Source: Nitrosarchaeum sp.
GTDB lineage: Archaea > Thermoproteota > Nitrososphaeria > Nitrososphaerales > Nitrosopumilaceae
Direction of reading: 5' to 3'
Length of the DNA stretch: 16,335 nucleotides
NCBI GenBank assembly: GCA_013140415.1
Contig: JABFSW010000020.1
Location: 1-16,335 of the forward strand
Positions 6,150-12,226 of this stretch are shown in pieces. Under the pieces are notes generated by a model. It did no database searches. It was not told where the DNA came from and was given only the letters and a program-made list of their open reading frames with translations. Position numbers and translations under genes: made by a program. Position 1 is the first letter of the stretch. Each line of letters starts with the position of its first letter.

Positions 6150-7541
6150 ATGACGTATGACACCGTGATCACAAATTCGCACATAATTTTACCTCAAGGA
6201 ATGCTTGACAAAAATATCATAATTGATGAGGGAAAAATTGTAGGTTTTACAAATGATATTCCTGCATGTGATAACAAAATAAATGGAAATGGTCTAATCT
6301 CAATACCTGGACCAATAGACACTCACGTTCACTATGGGGTTTATTCTCCCATTGATAAAGCTGCAAAAACTGAATCACATGCAGCAGCTATTGGCGGAAT
6401 AACAACCATGATGAGAATGCTACGATTGAAAAATTCATTTAAAACTTCACTGCCCGATCAACTAGATGCTGCATCAAAAAATCATTACATCGATTATACA
6501 ATTCATGCATCTATCTTTACTCCTAAACAAATCAGTGAAATGCCTTACTGTATTGAAAAAGGAATCACTTCGTTTAAAATTTACATGAATCTTGGCGGTG
6601 ATGTAGGTCATGTGTACATGGATATGGCTCCCTACTCTTCACAATTATCTGAAGAAATAGTAGATGTAAATGATAAACTAGTAGAAGAAATTGTAAAAAC
6701 CGCAGCATCACTTGGATGTCCTGTACTAGTTCACGCAGAAGACTACGAGTCTTGTGCGTGCGGAATAAAGACTGCTAAAGAGAAAAAACGTGATGGTCTT
6801 CCTGCGTGGTCTGAAAGCAGATCTCCTGAATTTGAAGCTAAAGCAATCAAAACAGTTTGCAAATTTGGACGAGACTACAACTGTACAATTTACTTTGTCC
6901 ATATTGGTTCTCAAAAAGCATTACAGCAAATTGCAGAAGAGAGAAAACTAGGAACTAGGATTTTTGTCGAAACATGTCCTCACTATCTTACACTATCATA
7001 TGAAAATCAGAAAGGATATCTTGCCAAAGTCATGCCTCCAATTAGAACTGCACAAGATAATGCTGCAGTATGGGATGCATTATCGCACAATCTCATTGAT
7101 ACAATAGGGACAGACCATGTTGCAAATCAACTAAAACTAAAACTTGGCGGTACTGATGTTTGGGGAGCACTAGCAGGATTTCCTGGAATTGGTACAGTGA
7201 TACCAATTTTGTTAAGCGAGGGAGTAAACAAAAATAAAATCTCACTTGAACAATTTGTACGATTTACAAGCACTAATGCTGCTCAAATATTTGGAATGCA
7301 TCCAAAAAAAGGTACACTAGCAAAAGATGCAGATGCTGATATTACCATGATAAACTTGAAAAAAGAAAACAAAGTATCATCTGAGTTATTTGGTGGATTT
7401 TCTGATTATATAGTATATGAAGGAATGTCACTAAAGGGCTGGCCTGTTAAAACAATTGTACGAGGCCAACTAGTGGCTGAAGATTTTACAGTTGTTGGAA
7501 AACTAGGACATGGTAAATTAATTGAGCGTCCATATTCTTAA
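6150..7541 (+). CDS. Cyclic amidohydrolase (dihydroorotase/hydantoinase superfamily)
   Basis: A 463-residue cytoplasmic metallohydrolase that should open a cyclic amide or ureide ring. All binuclear-metal ligands of the superfamily are visible: H59 and H61 in D-T-H-V-H, the lysine to be carboxylated K143 in S-F-K-I-Y-M, H195 in L-V-H-A-E-D, H251 in F-V-H-I-G-S, and D322 in I-G-T-D-H. The length fits type I dihydroorotases, allantoinases and hydantoinases (about 420-480). The arginine that dihydroorotases normally carry just after H-x-H to hold the substrate carboxylate is absent here (the motif reads H-V-H-Y-G-V), which favours a hydantoinase/dihydropyrimidinase-like role. A pyrimidine-pathway role cannot be excluded. 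No pyrimidine gene lies nearby. The ATG has no strong TATA box; a weak AT-rich element is seen near 6100-6120. Confidence 0.88.
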   Translation: MTYDTVITNSHIILPQGMLDKNIIIDEGKIVGFTNDIPACDNKINGNGLISIPGPIDTHVHYGVYSPIDKAAKTESHAAAIGGITTMMRMLRLKNSFKTSLPDQLDAASKNHYIDYTIHASIFTPKQISEMPYCIEKGITSFKIYMNLGGDVGHVYMDMAPYSSQLSEEIVDVNDKLVEEIVKTAASLGCPVLVHAEDYESCACGIKTAKEKKRDGLPAWSESRSPEFEAKAIKTVCKFGRDYNCTIYFVHIGSQKALQQIAEERKLGTRIFVETCPHYLTLSYENQKGYLAKVMPPIRTAQDNAAVWDALSHNLIDTIGTDHVANQLKLKLGGTDVWGALAGFPGIGTVIPILLSEGVNKNKISLEQFVRFTSTNAAQIFGMHPKKGTLAKDADADITMINLKKENKVSSELFGGFSDYIVYEGMSLKGWPVKTIVRGQLVAEDFTVVGKLGHGKLIERPYS

Positions 7542-7551
7542 ATGAAAAAGA

Positions 7552-7602
7552 GATTGGATCTTAAGACCAACAACGATTAGTTGGTTGGTGAGAGTTCCAA
7601 TC
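7552..7602 (+). other. Nested hairpin just downstream of the amidohydrolase gene
   Basis: An outer stem GATTGGA (7552-7558) pairs with TCCAATC (7596-7602). Inside it, ACCAAC (7566-7571) pairs with GTTGGT (7580-7585) around an 8-base loop. It starts 10 bases after the stop codon. It could be a 3'-UTR structure that protects or ends the amidohydrolase mRNA, or part of a separate RNA. No T-run follows it directly. Confidence 0.45.
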
Positions 7603-7685
7603 ATGTTCAATTTACCAAAATAGTATTTAGATCGTACTGATAATTTCTACGCGAGTCTTTTAAGGAAAATTTGCCATACCAATCT

Positions 7686-7768
7686 GGGTTTCACATGCTA
7701 ATGGAAGTCATTCGCCTGCTGGATTAACCATCGTCCAAGGCTTGGGTCAAATTGCCCAAGCCTTTTTT
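7686..7768 (+). ncRNA. Candidate small RNA ending in a hairpin terminator
   Basis: A TATA-like CTTTTAAGG at 7657-7665 predicts a transcription start near 7686-7688, where the sequence reads GGGTTTCAC. The segment is GC-richer than its surroundings and ends in a 10-bp perfect hairpin followed by a T-run. It contains one very short reading frame of 10 codons (7695-7727), so a leader peptide is an alternative. No tRNA, RNase P, SRP or C/D-box pattern could be recognised. The prediction rests on promoter position, composition and the terminator. Confidence 0.42.
7737..7768 (+). terminator. Perfect 10-bp hairpin with T-run
   Basis: AAGGCTTGGG (7737-7746) pairs without mismatch with CCCAAGCCTT (7755-7764) across the 8-base loop TCAAATTG. 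Six T residues (7763-7768) follow, the first two of them inside the stem. The T-run exists only on the plus strand, which sets the direction. This form looks like a bacterial intrinsic terminator and is unusual for archaea, where T-tracts alone usually suffice. Confidence 0.65.
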
Positions 7769-7792
7769 CATTAATTTGGTATATGGATCATT

Positions 7793-7817
7793 GATCTGAA
7801 CAAATGGTTCATGGATC
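7793..7817. repeat. Imperfect inverted repeat abutting a TATA box
   Basis: GATC-TGAAC (7793-7801) and GTTCA-TG-GATC (7807-7817) form an inverted repeat with a 5-base centre and a 2-base bulge. ATGGATC also occurs as a direct repeat at 7783-7789 and 7811-7817. The right arm touches the TATA-like box of the 25-residue mini-gene (7818-7824), exactly where a repressor or activator could act. Operator function is inference. Confidence 0.4.
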
Positions 7818-7824
7818 TTTTAAA
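7818..7824 (+). promoter_or_regulatory. TATA-like box of the 25-residue mini-gene
   Basis: TTTTAAA, preceded by C and followed by C, is centred 26 nt before the ATG at 7847. That is the same spacing as in the larger genes of this window, so the predicted mRNA is leaderless. Confidence 0.55.
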
Positions 7825-7846
7825 CTAATTTTTGTTATACTATGAT

Positions 7847-7924
7847 ATGTTAGAAAATAATGAGCCAAAACCTGTCTGGGAAGAAGTAAGAGGACTGTCA
7901 TGGCTAATCTCAGATGATGAATAG
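7847..7924 (+). CDS. 25-residue acidic mini-protein, leaderless
   Basis: ATG to TAG encodes 25 residues. It is strongly acidic (nine D or E) with two tryptophans, W11 in P-V-W-E-E-V and W19 in G-L-S-W-L-I, and ends S-D-D-E. There is no signal peptide, transmembrane segment or cysteine. Evidence that it is real: the TATA-like box lies at the exact leaderless distance, and the composition is protein-like rather than the Lys/Asn/Ile mix expected of random AT-rich sequence. The product is not recognised. A small regulatory or structural peptide is conceivable; a chance ORF remains possible. Confidence 0.5.
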   Translation: MLENNEPKPVWEEVRGLSWLISDDE

Positions 7925-8001
7925 ATTTCAAACTCTGTTCTTTATGGGCTTTACAAGCACTCCTATCTGTAAAACAAATATCAACTAGAATATAGGAAAC
8001 A

Positions 8002-8190
8002 TTATTTTGCTAGCTTGCAATTAAACTCTACAATTTCTACTGTCTTGCCATCAATTATCTCACTTGAAATTATTGGGTCAAAGTTTGGTTGATCTTTTGG
8101 CAGAATTTGGGAATCATCTACTGCATTTGCATCTGTAATCACAAATATGGCCATGACTAGCATTATTGTGAATATTAGATGTGTTTTCAT
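8002..8190 (-). CDS. Small secreted protein, 62 residues
   Basis: Residues 1-23 form a typical signal peptide (M-K-T-H, then a hydrophobic core, ending A-N-A), with predicted cleavage before V24. The mature part would be about 39 residues, acidic, with a single cysteine near the C-terminus (F-N-C-K-L-A-K). The single cysteine could dimerise the protein or form a mixed disulfide. A TATA-like element, ACTTTAGTAA on the minus strand (8211-8220), is centred 26 nt before the ATG, supporting a real gene. No family is recognised. Confidence 0.68.
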   Translation of the reverse strand: MKTHLIFTIMLVMAIFVITDANAVDDSQILPKDQPNFDPIISSEIIDGKTVEIVEFNCKLAK

Positions 8191-8210
8191 ATGATAACTA
8201 AGTCTTGATA

Positions 8211-8220
8211 TTACTAAAGT
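8211..8220 (-). promoter_or_regulatory. TATA-like box of the 62-residue secreted protein gene
   Basis: The minus strand reads ACTTTAGTAA, centred about 26 nt before the ATG at 8190, in line with a leaderless mRNA. Confidence 0.42.
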
Positions 8221-8294
8221 AAAATGGTCCTTTATTGAAAACTATGATTCCTTTTTGGCATAAGTTTTGTTAAATTAAAATAATTTATGATTAT

Positions 8295-9917
8295 TTATTG
8301 CCCAGATTCTGTTACAGTTACAGTGAGTTGTAATGATCTTGATGCATGATTTCCTCTGGAATCATCTGCAGTGCACGTCAAAACTGTCACACCTATTGGA
8401 AATTTTGTTCCAGATGGATAGTTGCAGCTAGTTGGCACATTGCCATCCACCAAATCATTTGCTGTCACTTCAAAGAATACCACAACTCCTGTTTCATCCC
8501 TTGATCCTTCTGTTGGTTGGAATGCTGCAATGTTTGGAGGTGTTGTGTCACGTACTGTAACTGTAAACGTACCTGAAATAGAATTACTGTCTGAATCATT
8601 TGCAGTACATTTTACAGTAGTACTTCCAATTGGAAATATACTGTCTGATGGATGATCACATGAGGGAATAACTGTGCCGTCTTCAGTGTCTTTTCCTGAC
8701 ACATCATAGTTTACAACTGCCCCCGAACTGCTAGTAGCTTCTTGTGTTACTTGTTTTGGAATAGTAAGTTGTGGTTTAGTGTTAGTTGGTTTTGTATACC
8801 CAGATTCAGGAATTAATATCTGATCAGAATCTGATGAGTCTTCTTGGCCTATGATATTTACCACAATATTGGTTTTTTCCATCCATGCTGGATCACAGTT
8901 CAAGGCAGTTAGAGCTTGCATTGGTAAAGTGAATGTCATTGGAGTGCGAATATCTTCTGATGTTTTAATGTTAATTGTGGCCTTGTTTGATTCTCCATTT
9001 TTTACCAATATTGCGGCTTGAGTGTGTTCTATTTTCACTCCTGTTGGAGCTCTAAAATTATCTACAGGATCAACAAGAAATCCCCAATCATGCTTGTCAA
9101 GATTTTTTATCTCCAGATCAAATGACTTGGAACTACCTTTTGGAATTGTTATCACTTGTTGATCTGAGCTTAATTCAAAGATCTTGCCAGGAGGTAATAT
9201 TTCCAAATTAAAATAGGTGTAATGTGTAGTCATTGGAATTTTGTCTGTGTTTCTCATTCCATAGACTGCCATTTTATATTGCCCTGGACATGAAAATTCT
9301 TCAACATCTACTGCAAAAGCTGCAGTTGCATCAGAATTAGAAGTTGGAGTTACCAATTTTGGAACGATTGTTGGATATTTGATTGGACCTATAGGAATTG
9401 GAATATTAAGCCAAATTCTTTCATCCCAACCATTAAGTGACTTTACCGTTATGTCGACTTCTCCATATCCGCCACTTGGCAATACCATCGAGTCAGGTTT
9501 TAAGAGGATTGTAAAATCAGGAGAGTTTGAATTTATTTTCTGTTCTACGTTTTCATTAGTAATTGGTAATTGAATCAAGCCCGTTTTTATTAAAAATTCA
9601 ATTCCTGTTACAAACGAATCATCATCTATTTGTCCATCTGACCACCACTTTGCATTCTTCTTAATCCAAGATGGGATTTCATTTGAACTTGGTTTATCTT
9701 CTTGAATTGTGGATTGAACCTTGATAATTTTTTCTTTAATCAAATATTGTATTCCCTGTGTAAACGAATTATCATCAATTGAACCATCTGACCACCACCC
9801 AGCATTTTTCTTAATCCAAGATGGAATTTGATTGCTTCCTGATTCTGCAAATGCAGTATTAATGAAAATTAAACTGACTAGAGTCACTAGTGTATATAAA
9901 AATAGAATTTTCTTCAA
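8295..9917 (-). CDS. Exported protein with two W-W repeats and two HYR-like Ig domains
   Basis: A 540-residue exported protein, likely on the cell surface. The signal peptide is about 1-24 (ending A-F-A). Two tandem copies of a 37-residue repeat follow at about 30-66 and 80-116, each with I-P-S-W-I-K-K-N-A-x-W-W-S-D-G, then I-D-D-x-S-F and a G-I-x-x-L-I-K helix. This repeat is frequent in exported thaumarchaeal proteins. Residues about 135-375 are beta-rich with Ig-like character. Two HYR-type (hyalin repeat) domains fill 379-456 and 457-540, each with P-x-C and the F-P-I-G-x-T-x-x-x-C-T-A motif that places two cysteines for a disulfide. The start is TTG: an in-frame TAA lies two codons upstream, and no in-frame ATG would keep the signal peptide. 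A TATA-like box is centred 25 nt upstream. Adhesion or surface scaffolding is likely. There is no C-terminal membrane anchor. Confidence 0.88.
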   Translation of the reverse strand: MKKILFLYTLVTLVSLIFINTAFAESGSNQIPSWIKKNAGWWSDGSIDDNSFTQGIQYLIKEKIIKVQSTIQEDKPSSNEIPSWIKKNAKWWSDGQIDDDSFVTGIEFLIKTGLIQLPITNENVEQKINSNSPDFTILLKPDSMVLPSGGYGEVDITVKSLNGWDERIWLNIPIPIGPIKYPTIVPKLVTPTSNSDATAAFAVDVEEFSCPGQYKMAVYGMRNTDKIPMTTHYTYFNLEILPPGKIFELSSDQQVITIPKGSSKSFDLEIKNLDKHDWGFLVDPVDNFRAPTGVKIEHTQAAILVKNGESNKATINIKTSEDIRTPMTFTLPMQALTALNCDPAWMEKTNIVVNIIGQEDSSDSDQILIPESGYTKPTNTKPQLTIPKQVTQEATSSSGAVVNYDVSGKDTEDGTVIPSCDHPSDSIFPIGSTTVKCTANDSDSNSISGTFTVTVRDTTPPNIAAFQPTEGSRDETGVVVFFEVTANDLVDGNVPTSCNYPSGTKFPIGVTVLTCTADDSRGNHASRSLQLTVTVTESGQ

Positions 9918-9935
9918 TAATTATCTAAATTTTGT

Positions 9936-9947
9936 ATTAACTTAAGG
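9936..9947 (-). promoter_or_regulatory. TATA-like box of the W-W repeat/HYR gene
   Basis: The minus strand reads CCTTAAGTTAAT, centred about 25 nt before the TTG start at 9917. It supports a leaderless mRNA with a TTG initiator. Confidence 0.48.
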
Positions 9948-10097
9948 ATTTAGAGAAAAACTTTTTTCCAGTCGCAAATTAGGGCAGTAAGATTTCACAC
10001 ATTTCACTCTAAAACTATCGGCAAGGAGGAAAATTACAATAAGACATTACTAATTTCATTAATCCATTTTGAGATTTAAACTAAATTTGAGTAATCA

Positions 10098-10105
10098 CTT
10101 TTATC
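10098..10105 (+). promoter_or_regulatory. TATA-like box of the cysteine-rich mini-gene
   Basis: CTTTTATC is centred about 27 nt before the ATG at 10129, the leaderless spacing shared by the larger genes in the window. Confidence 0.5.
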
Positions 10106-10128
10106 TCACATTCTCTTACCTGAATGTT

Positions 10129-10245
10129 ATGAAATGCGCTGATTGTGGTTGTATTCCTGCAGAATGTAAACAAAGTAACTCTAACAAGGGATGTCCTAAT
10201 TGTACATGGAATGAATGCTGTTGCTGGAATGCAATTCATTCCTAA
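10129..10245 (+). CDS. 38-residue, nine-cysteine mini-protein
   Basis: ATG to TAA encodes 38 residues with cysteines at 3, 6, 8, 13, 22, 25, 30, 31 and 32, including C-x2-C-x-C at the start, C-P-N-C in the middle and C-C-C near the end, with tryptophans at 27 and 33. A 24% cysteine content in an AT-rich genome is very unlikely by chance. A TATA-like box stands at the leaderless distance. There is no signal peptide, so it is probably cytoplasmic, where clustered thiolates would bind Zn(II) or Cu(I), as in metallothioneins or small copper chaperones. Ammonia oxidisers of this group depend on copper enzymes, which makes a copper role attractive but unproven. It matches no family I recognise. Confidence 0.65.
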   Translation: MKCADCGCIPAECKQSNSNKGCPNCTWNECCCWNAIHS

Positions 10246-10271
10246 TTTATGATATAAAAAATGGATTGTCC

Positions 10272-11552
10272 CTATTGAAAGGGATCAATAAATGGACAGT
10301 TCACTATGTGATCTGAATCCATTGGTCTTGCTAAACTGACATTGATTTTGCCTTTACTGGTGTAAAAGTTGATGTCATTTGTTGTCTGTAGTAATGCTGC
10401 ATTTGTTGGGTCTTTCCAATCAATTACAGATATTCTCCACATTGGGGAATAGTTTGCATCACCGGGAGCCCCTGCTGCAATTCCAGGTTGGAATCCCATT
10501 GGACCTGAGCCTTTAATTCCATTTATGAATTGGAACAGATCAACTGCAGCTGAATTTGCAATGAGTTTTGCTGAAGTTGGTGTACTAGTTACACCCATCA
10601 TTTCAGCTGGGCCAGAAGGCGTTGCATCAGTTACGATATAGTAGATACTTTTACCGTCTGGTCCCCATCCGCGATGAGCAACAAATGTTACTGTCATCTT
10701 TTCTTTGTTGATTTCAGTAATTTGTCCTCCACCATATGGTGTGCCATCAGATAATGTCTTGTCCTCTTTTACCATCATCTGACCTTCAGGCCAAATGATT
10801 TGGGGCATGTTTACTACTACACTTAATGGAGATAGTGTTACCTTGCCAGATTTTTCTGCATCCATTATCTCTTGTTCTGATTTGAGAACTGTTGGAGTGG
10901 CTCCTTGATTCCATGTTACGTGAACATGAGATGTTAGTGCACTGTATGTATCAGTCTGTGCAGGAGTAGATGTAAAGACCTGTCCTTGAAATCCGTGAAT
11001 TCCATCACCTTTTACACCGTTAGTGAAAAAGTATGTTGTGGATAGGGCTTCTTTTGGGGCATTTGCCAAGAGTGGTGCTAGTTCTACTTTCCATTTTTGC
11101 TGTTCTGTGATCAAATCTGCGTGTTTTTGTTCACTAGCATCAGTGATGATATAAAAAACATCACCGCTATTGTAGAATCCATGATGTAATGGAATGGTTG
11201 CTGGGACATTTGCACGAGATAATTTTAGAACAGAACCTAGATCTGAATTGTCTTGCATGGATGACATTGATTTGTCTTCCATCTTTTCAGATTTTGGAGG
11301 TGTCATAGAAGGTTTTGCTGGAATAGTAGATGCTTTTGGCATTGGTTTTTCGTTTTTGATAGCATCTTTACCGCCAGGAATTTCAGAGCACAATCTGTCT
11401 CCACAAACTATTCCTTTGTTTTTAGAACCATAGGAACTAGATGGTACTCCTTTTCCTTTTTCGGCATCTGCTTCAGTGATGTAATTTGCAGTCAATGCCA
11501 TTGTAATCAATGGTAGGATTAGCAATAATCCAAAGTATTTGATTGACTTCAT
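10272..11552 (-). CDS. Exported protein with a duplicated domain and Met/His-rich segments
   Basis: A 426-residue exported protein of unknown function. The signal peptide is about 1-30 (ending E-A-D-A). A Lys/Pro/Met-rich low-complexity linker runs from about 31-105 and contains C50-x4-C55 (V-C-G-D-R-L-C-S). Two related domains follow, about 119-260 and 288-420. They share the order [H-x-G-W/F] ... Y-I-I/V-T-D-A ... N-G-I/V-K-G-x-G-x-x-G-F-Q ... W ... a K-G/S-K-V/I-x-V/L-S strand. The first copy has H-H (123-124) and H-V-H (209-211), possible metal ligands. The second copy has lost most of these, keeping A-H-R-G-W. The ATG lies about 27 nt from a TATA-like box (11575-11584). It resembles hypothetical exported proteins seen repeatedly in Nitrosopumilus. 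Metal binding is a guess. Confidence 0.83.
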   Translation of the reverse strand: MKSIKYFGLLLILPLITMALTANYITEADAEKGKGVPSSSYGSKNKGIVCGDRLCSEIPGGKDAIKNEKPMPKASTIPAKPSMTPPKSEKMEDKSMSSMQDNSDLGSVLKLSRANVPATIPLHHGFYNSGDVFYIITDASEQKHADLITEQQKWKVELAPLLANAPKEALSTTYFFTNGVKGDGIHGFQGQVFTSTPAQTDTYSALTSHVHVTWNQGATPTVLKSEQEIMDAEKSGKVTLSPLSVVVNMPQIIWPEGQMMVKEDKTLSDGTPYGGGQITEINKEKMTVTFVAHRGWGPDGKSIYYIVTDATPSGPAEMMGVTSTPTSAKLIANSAAVDLFQFINGIKGSGPMGFQPGIAAGAPGDANYSPMWRISVIDWKDPTNAALLQTTNDINFYTSKGKINVSLARPMDSDHIVNCPFIDPFQ

Positions 11553-11574
11553 TGAAGGTCAACTTTTCAAGTAA

Positions 11575-11584
11575 CGATAAAAGG
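11575..11584 (-). promoter_or_regulatory. TATA-like box of the 426-residue exported protein gene
   Basis: The minus strand reads CCTTTTATCG, centred about 27 nt before the ATG at 11552, fitting leaderless transcription. Confidence 0.48.
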
Positions 11585-11690
11585 ATTATTCCAAATTATA
11601 TCCAAATGAGATGATTACAAAAAATAGATTTTAATTTATTTTATTCTACAAAAAAGAGATTTTGCGTTAATACTGATATTGTATTAGAAT

Positions 11691-12110
11691 TTAGGGTTGA
11701 TTCATCATTTCGTTCATCATTCCAGTCATGTTACTGTTTACCATTTCCCTCATTTGTTGTATCATTTCTGGATTTTCAGTCATATGACCTAACATTTGTA
11801 ATCTTATGTTAGGATCATTGATCATCTCCGACATCATTTGTTGCATGAAGTCATGATTTTGATTCATCATATTTGTCATATGTTCTACATGTTGAGGGTT
11901 ATTCATCCATTGATTCATGATTTCAGGATTATTCATCATGGTTTGTTGCCATTGTGTCATTTGATCTGGATTATTCATCATTTGTTGCATCTGTTGAGTA
12001 TTCATCATCATAGGTACAGTCGACGTGTTAGATTGTATAGAATAACCAATTCCAATTCCTACAAAGAATATGCCTACAACAATTCCAATCCAAACATACT
12101 GGTTAACCAT
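11691..12110 (-). CDS. Membrane-anchored methionine-rich protein
   Basis: A 139-residue protein with one N-terminal transmembrane helix (about 6-25, rich in I, V and G) that probably acts as an uncleaved anchor. An outside domain follows that is extremely rich in M, N and Q: 29 of 139 residues are methionine, with only one basic stretch and few charges. Short repeats of the form M-N-N-P-x-x-M-x-Q-W recur, with Met mostly in pairs (M-M) or M-x2-M arrangements. Methionine-rich extracytoplasmic segments bind Cu(I) in known copper-handling proteins (CopC, Ctr1 and CusF-type sites). That fits the copper-heavy periplasm of ammonia oxidisers but is inferred here. The ATG is supported by a TATA-like box at 12131-12142 (26 nt). 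It is divergent from the coiled-coil gene. Confidence 0.82.
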   Translation of the reverse strand: MVNQYVWIGIVVGIFFVGIGIGYSIQSNTSTVPMMMNTQQMQQMMNNPDQMTQWQQTMMNNPEIMNQWMNNPQHVEHMTNMMNQNHDFMQQMMSEMINDPNIRLQMLGHMTENPEMIQQMREMVNSNMTGMMNEMMNQP

Positions 12111-12130
12111 TTGTTCGTACCATGTATATT

Positions 12131-12142
12131 CAATATAAAAAG
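12131..12142 (-). promoter_or_regulatory. TATA-like box of the methionine-rich protein gene
   Basis: The minus strand reads CTTTTTATATTG, centred about 26 nt before the ATG at 12110. It is one of the best matches to the archaeal TATA consensus in the window. Confidence 0.55.
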
Positions 12143-12195
12143 TTGAATGCTATTCTCATTATTGGTTTTCTAATTCAGGGATAACTTTGTGAAAA

Positions 12196-12203
12196 TTATA
12201 TAT
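12196..12203 (+). promoter_or_regulatory. TATA box of the coiled-coil protein gene
   Basis: TTATATAT is centred about 27 nt before the TTG at 12227. Two stop codons, TAG and TAA, directly precede that TTG in frame, so the leaderless TTG is the first possible start. Confidence 0.58.
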
Positions 12204-12226
12204 CTTATCTCTGGATTGTATAGTAA

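Larger units (their letters stand above)
9918..10271. other. 354-base stretch without a long gene
   Basis: It holds the minus-strand promoter of the W-W repeat/HYR gene (9936-9947), then about 150 bases (9948-10097) in which no feature could be supported. After that come the promoter and coding region of a 38-residue cysteine-rich mini-gene (10098-10245). The last 26 bases separate that gene from the convergent 426-residue protein gene and hold no recognisable hairpin. Confidence 0.6.

Noticed and set aside
7552..7768. Possible RNase P RNA, SRP RNA or cobalamin riboswitch in the gene-poor stretch
   Set aside because: The conserved cores I would expect (for example GAGGAAAGTCC of RNase P, or a B12 box) could not be found.
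7910..7975. C/D-box small RNA starting at the ATGATGA near 7914
   Set aside because: A box-C-like sequence is present, but no CTGA box D follows at a suitable distance, and it overlaps the end of the mini-gene.
11838..12146. Plus-strand ORF of 102 codons, rich in His, Leu and Ile, opposite the methionine-rich gene
   Set aside because: It is the antisense shadow of repetitive ATG/CAT-rich codons; the minus-strand protein has a membrane helix, repeats and a good promoter.
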